Below are positions 60,871 to 64,000 of a stretch of DNA of 64,000 nt, in pieces; position 1 is the stretch's first letter, and the number at the start of each line of letters is the position of its first letter. A model generated the notes under the pieces. The model saw nothing but the letters and a program-made list of their open reading frames with translations, was not told the origin of the DNA and did not search any database. A program made the position numbers and the translations under genes. The stretch spans positions 1 through 64,000 of the forward strand of contig NZ_AUIY01000013.1 in the NCBI RefSeq assembly GCF_000423945.1, written 5' to 3'. The DNA is from Butyrivibrio sp. XPD2002. Its GTDB lineage: Bacteria > Bacillota > Clostridia > Lachnospirales > Lachnospiraceae.

Positions 60871-61898
60871 AAAACATGAAAAAAGGGAACTTATTTGTTG
60901 GGGCGATGCTTATCATGACGATGGCGGCTGCAGGCTGCTCTTCACAGAAGAATGTGCCTGAATCTGAGGAGGTAGTAGAAGAGCTTCCGGAAGCTACTGA
61001 GAATTGGAATAAGGAGATTGAAGAAGTAAAGGAAGAGGTAAAAGAAGAAGTAGTTCAGGAAGCTGAAGCCGGTGAAGAGGTTGATAAGGCAGATGAGGCT
61101 GAAGTCAGTACCGACGGTGTTGTTAGCATCTGCGATGAAGATACACAGTTTGACTATGATAAAGACTACTATGCAGAGATTGCAGCAGCTGTAGATAATG
61201 CAGTTCGCCAGGCAGGTTCTCTTGAAGAAGAGTTCGCAGCTATGGACGATATCCATGAAGTGATTACGAAGCGTAGAGATCCTGACCAGACACAGTATGA
61301 GATGAATGTAGCATCAAAATGGTACTATCAGGTTTGGCAGGCAGAACTGGCTAATTTGCTGGTTCGAACCTGTGATGCTGTCGATGAGGACACCAAAACC
61401 CGCTTAGAGACTGAACAGAAAAACTGGGATGCTATGCTTGGTGACGCGGCTACCCAGTTTAACGGGCCAAGTGAAGAGGGCGGAAGTATTTATCCTATTC
61501 TTTACAATGGTTATATGGAAGATGCTACTAAGAGAAGATGCTATTATCTGGCATCTATTCTTGCAGAAGCCTCAGGTTCATCATATAGCTATCCTGAGAA
61601 GGAATTCCTTGGTTCCTATATTGATGATGAGGGAACAGGTGAAGTATACAGCATTCTTGCCGTTCGAAGCGGATGGGAATCAGACTGCGAGGCAGCTATA
61701 ACTCTGTATAGACTTGGAGATCTTAAAGGACCCGTAACAGAAGAATCTGATGGAACTCTCAAGTTCACCTCGGAAGATGGTCTGGTAACAGGAATCATCA
61801 CCTGCAGCAACGCCGGTGCAACCTTTGAAGTTACTGAGGCTGACGCTACCAGCATTGTTGCAGCAGGAGATAAATTTGAATTCCCGATAGTATACTGA
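60858..61898 (+). CDS. LprI-like (DUF1311) lipoprotein
   Basis: A 346-residue lipoprotein (lipobox AAGC, Cys27) with a Glu/Lys/Val linker to about 70. The middle (QTQYEMNVASKWYYQVWQAEL, LETEQKNWDAM) is a DUF1311/LprI-type helical domain; in mycobacteria LprI inhibits lysozyme. The C-terminus (FTSEDGLVTGIITC, AGDKFEFPIVY) matches the paralog at 31689-32696. AAGGAGAGG lies nine bases before the ATG at 60858, inside the previous gene, so translation is coupled. Confidence 0.78.
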   Translation: MGYLKNMKKGNLFVGAMLIMTMAAAGCSSQKNVPESEEVVEELPEATENWNKEIEEVKEEVKEEVVQEAEAGEEVDKADEAEVSTDGVVSICDEDTQFDYDKDYYAEIAAAVDNAVRQAGSLEEEFAAMDDIHEVITKRRDPDQTQYEMNVASKWYYQVWQAELANLLVRTCDAVDEDTKTRLETEQKNWDAMLGDAATQFNGPSEEGGSIYPILYNGYMEDATKRRCYYLASILAEASGSSYSYPEKEFLGSYIDDEGTGEVYSILAVRSGWESDCEAAITLYRLGDLKGPVTEESDGTLKFTSEDGLVTGIITCSNAGATFEVTEADATSIVAAGDKFEFPIVY

Positions 61899-62795
61899 TC
61901 AGTATTCGTATAAAGCAGAATCGTCGATGTCAGATACCTTTGAAAAGCCTGTGTTACTCATGATATACCGGAGCTCACTACCGATTCCTTCAAGGAATTT
62001 TACGACGCCGGGAGTACCATCCTTTTCAAGGGATGGCATCATGGATCTGCCTACAGCTGCAGCATCTGCGCCAAGAGCGAGCGCTTTATATACATCTGCG
62101 CCACTGGCGATACCGCAGTCTACAATTATGGTGATATCTTTATCCTTCAAAGCTTCTTTGATGTCAGGAAGAATCATCATTGGCGGAACTGCATAGGGAA
62201 GACGACCGTGATGGTGACTCACGATAATGCCCTTTGCACCGATTTCTGCGCATTTGAGGGCGTCCTGTACGCTTAAAACACCCTTAACAATAAAGGGAAG
62301 CTTTGTGGATTCAACATAGGAGCGGAGCATATCTGAGGTTTGAGGCGCCATTTCTTCGCCGATAACAACATCATAACCATCAGGACCAAAGATATGGTCG
62401 ATATCCATGCCGATTCCGAAAGCGCCCGCTTCCTCTGCGAACTGGAACTGATCGCGAACTTTTCCGTTATCTGCATAGGGCTTTACTATTCTTACGGTTT
62501 TTGCACCGGTATCTATTATTTTCTGGAACATATCGTTTTCCATCATTCCACAGAAATTCAGGATGTTACTTTCTTTTGCTGCTAAGGAATACTCCTCAAG
62601 ACCGCTTAATTCTCTGCCATTAAAGCTTTTCAGATGGGAAAATGCCGGTGTAAGTACGGGCATTGAAAAGCTCTCGCCAAACAGAGTTGTGCTGATATCA
62701 GCTTTAACTGAATCGATCAGCCTCTCTTCAATAAGTATTGAATCCATGTATCTTTCAGTGATTTCATTTGCATCAGATAGTCTTGTATAAGCCAT
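61899..62795 (-). CDS. FMN-dependent alpha-hydroxy-acid oxidase/dehydrogenase family protein
   Basis: A 298-residue TIM-barrel flavoprotein. The active-site block SHHHGRLPYAVPP corresponds to the family's SNHGGR (base His kept), KGVLSVQDALKCAEIGAKGI carries the catalytic Lys and IVDCGIASGADVYKALALGADAAAVGR binds the FMN phosphate. It is ~50 residues shorter than lactate oxidases. Substrate unknown. An ATG at 62795 with AAGGAGGT is preferred to the TTG just before it. It meets the lipoprotein gene end to end with no gap. Confidence 0.85.
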   Translation of the reverse strand: MAYTRLSDANEITERYMDSILIEERLIDSVKADISTTLFGESFSMPVLTPAFSHLKSFNGRELSGLEEYSLAAKESNILNFCGMMENDMFQKIIDTGAKTVRIVKPYADNGKVRDQFQFAEEAGAFGIGMDIDHIFGPDGYDVVIGEEMAPQTSDMLRSYVESTKLPFIVKGVLSVQDALKCAEIGAKGIIVSHHHGRLPYAVPPMMILPDIKEALKDKDITIIVDCGIASGADVYKALALGADAAAVGRSMMPSLEKDGTPGVVKFLEGIGSELRYIMSNTGFSKVSDIDDSALYEY

Positions 62796-62969
62796 CAAGT
62801 ACCTCCTTAAGATAATTCATGTTTTATGTAAAAGAATGATAAATAAATCTTAGCAGACATATGAGACTATTCCTACTCAATATTTGATATGTCATATTTC
62901 ATTTTTTGGTAGTATTGTTCTTAGGGATATTTTTGTTTAATCTTTTATTTGGAGGTTGGGGATATAAAA

Positions 62970-63059
62970 ATGGAACCTGACATATCGTGTCCGGTAGGTA
63001 AATATGGCATTTCTCGCTTTGTGTCGTGGCACTTACAGGACAGATTTTTTATACTCTGA
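62970..63059 (+). CDS. Possible 29-residue leader peptide
   Basis: ATG with GGAGGTTGGGGAT upstream reads MEPDISCPVGKYGISRF and on to a stop at 63057-63059. It lies 30 bp before the XRE gene. It may be a coincidence; the strong ribosome binding site is the only support. Confidence 0.3.
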   Translation: MEPDISCPVGKYGISRFVSWHLQDRFFIL

Positions 63060-63089
63060 CTATCCTGAGAGAGGAGGAAAAACTAAAGA

Positions 63090-64000
63090 TTGGATCAGAA
63101 AAAAGCTGGCTTATTTTTTAAGCAATTAAGACACGAAAAACAAATGACACAAGAACAGCTTGCTAACGTTTTTAATGTAAGCACAAGAACTATATCCAGA
63201 TGGGAAAACGGAACCAACCTACCGGATATTTCTCTTCTGGTTGAGATTGCGGATTTCTATGATGTAGATGTTAGAGAACTCATTGAAGGAGAGAGAAAAA
63301 GCGAGATGATGAATGAAGAAGTAAAAGAGGTTGCCGAAAAGATGGCGGATTATGCCGGCACCGAAAAGGGCAAGCTTTTTAAATGGGTAAGAGCGATCAG
63401 TTTAATTGGAACAATTCTGCTGACTATAGCCATAGTACTTCAGTGCATAAACTATGAGCCAAATCTAACAAGAAGCTTTGCCATTGCATTGACATTTTTA
63501 GGTCTTGTGGCACTAGCCATAACGACGCTCTATGCAAACGGTATATTAAGTAATCTCGTGAAGAAAAAAGGCTTTGTTATAAAAGTGGTAGTTCTTGTCC
63601 TCATTATTATAAGCATGCGATATATGATCATGAGTGCGCTTATTGTGGTGATTGGTATTTACGATTCCTCAAAGCCTTTTGATAAGAAAACCGGAATAGA
63701 AAACTATGATAAAAACTATTTCCTTGAAACCTACAGCGGAGACCTGGATAGCGGACTTTTTGTTTTTCCGGATGATACGGAAAATGCCCTTACTACAGAG
63801 TTCGAATCTTCCATGAAAACAGGACTTTTTGATACGGACGGAAGCATTTTTCTTACAGCTATTTATTCAGATGAGGATTTTGACAGTGAAGTAAAGCGAC
63901 TGTCAGAGATAACCTGCACGGTTTTTGATACAGATTTTGAGGACAGCGATTACCATATCGGTGAGGTAAAATACGATGCGGACAGTTACAATTTTCCGGC
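63090..64000 (+). CDS. XRE-family regulator with membrane domain (cut by window end)
   Basis: The frame starts at a TTG with GAGGAGG ~12 bases upstream and runs off the window (303+ residues). Residues 1-65 are a Cro/C1-type HTH (FKQLRHEKQMTQEQLANVFNVSTRTISRWENG). Three hydrophobic helices follow (about 104-125, 133-150 and 165-190), then an extracytoplasmic-looking acidic region with DLDSGLFVFPDD and IFLTAIYSDEDFD. A membrane-bound HTH sensor is implied. Family beyond the HTH not recognised. Confidence 0.75.
   Translation, partial: MDQKKAGLFFKQLRHEKQMTQEQLANVFNVSTRTISRWENGTNLPDISLLVEIADFYDVDVRELIEGERKSEMMNEEVKEVAEKMADYAGTEKGKLFKWVRAISLIGTILLTIAIVLQCINYEPNLTRSFAIALTFLGLVALAITTLYANGILSNLVKKKGFVIKVVVLVLIIISMRYMIMSALIVVIGIYDSSKPFDKKTGIENYDKNYFLETYSGDLDSGLFVFPDDTENALTTEFESSMKTGLFDTDGSIFLTAIYSDEDFDSEVKRLSEITCTVFDTDFEDSDYHIGEVKYDADSYNFP

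Noticed and set aside
61355..61375. tRNA-like TGGTTCGAACC
   Set aside because: It lies in the reading frame of the LprI-like lipoprotein and has no acceptor or anticodon arms around it.

Overview
The window looks like a chromosomal stretch from a low-to-moderate GC, strictly anaerobic Firmicute of the Lachnospiraceae, most like Butyrivibrio or Pseudobutyrivibrio. This is inferred from the gene set: a GH10 xylanase lipoprotein, a CE1-type esterase lipoprotein, a PPi-dependent phosphofructokinase, a CD3324-type HTH protein, an ACGX-repeat RiPP cassette, a Suv3-like helicase, frequent TTG starts with strong AGGAGG ribosome binding sites, and many lipoproteins with acidic low-complexity linkers. 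I saw no rRNA, tRNA, CRISPR array or prophage.

Layout. 0-5 kb: end of an IS1380-type transposase, an ABC-F protein, the xylanase, a 429-nt hairpin-rich element and a PspC operon. 5-15 kb: small zinc-ribbon and membrane proteins, a cysteine hydrolase, PPi-PFK, two lipoproteins (one with a VWA domain) and a Suv3-like helicase. 15-31 kb is an accessory zone. It holds structured repeats, flavin reductase, methyltransferase, AraC regulators, a broken sugar permease, an AAA/DUF4143 ATPase, HxlR, the ACGX RiPP operon (precursor, radical SAM, nitroreductase), a macrodomain/SirTM pair, an MFS exporter and several deletion scars. 31-47 kb: paralogous lipoproteins, xpt, a LysM-HAD protein, a CPBP protease, a sensor kinase, a one-polypeptide amino-acid ABC importer, an esterase, DUF2804 and an aldehyde dehydrogenase. 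47-64 kb: a MacA/MacB chimera with its ATPase, a HAD protein, GNATs, two MATE transporters, DUF89, a transglycosylase, an APH-like kinase, a zinc-ribbon membrane protein, an FMN enzyme and an XRE regulator cut by the window end.

The most unusual content is non-coding. Three intergenic loci (15.6, 22.9 and 52.4 kb) carry tandem 62-64-nt units in which CTAC...GTAG arms pair. At 15.6 kb three of the four units also have a second clear stem that makes an H-type pseudoknot or nested pairing. The three loci share a leader (GATGAAAAG exactly 14 nt before a CTAC arm) but differ in unit number. Separately, two gap-free copies of a 281-nt element (14899-15179 on plus, 32865-33145 on minus, about 80% identical by hand) are closed by the same 8-bp pairing, TTCAACCT/AGGTTGAA. 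A third structured region (3325-3753) has IS200/IS605-like terminal hairpins. A fourth (31.48-31.55 kb) has three mutually complementary segments at 31-nt spacing. None of these is explained by the protein genes.

A second theme is gene decay by internal deletion. Scars of GNAT, DUF1848, serine hydrolase, arginase, MATE, sugar isomerase and ABC permease genes are scattered through the window. One such event appears to have produced an intact chimeric transporter (47796-49538).
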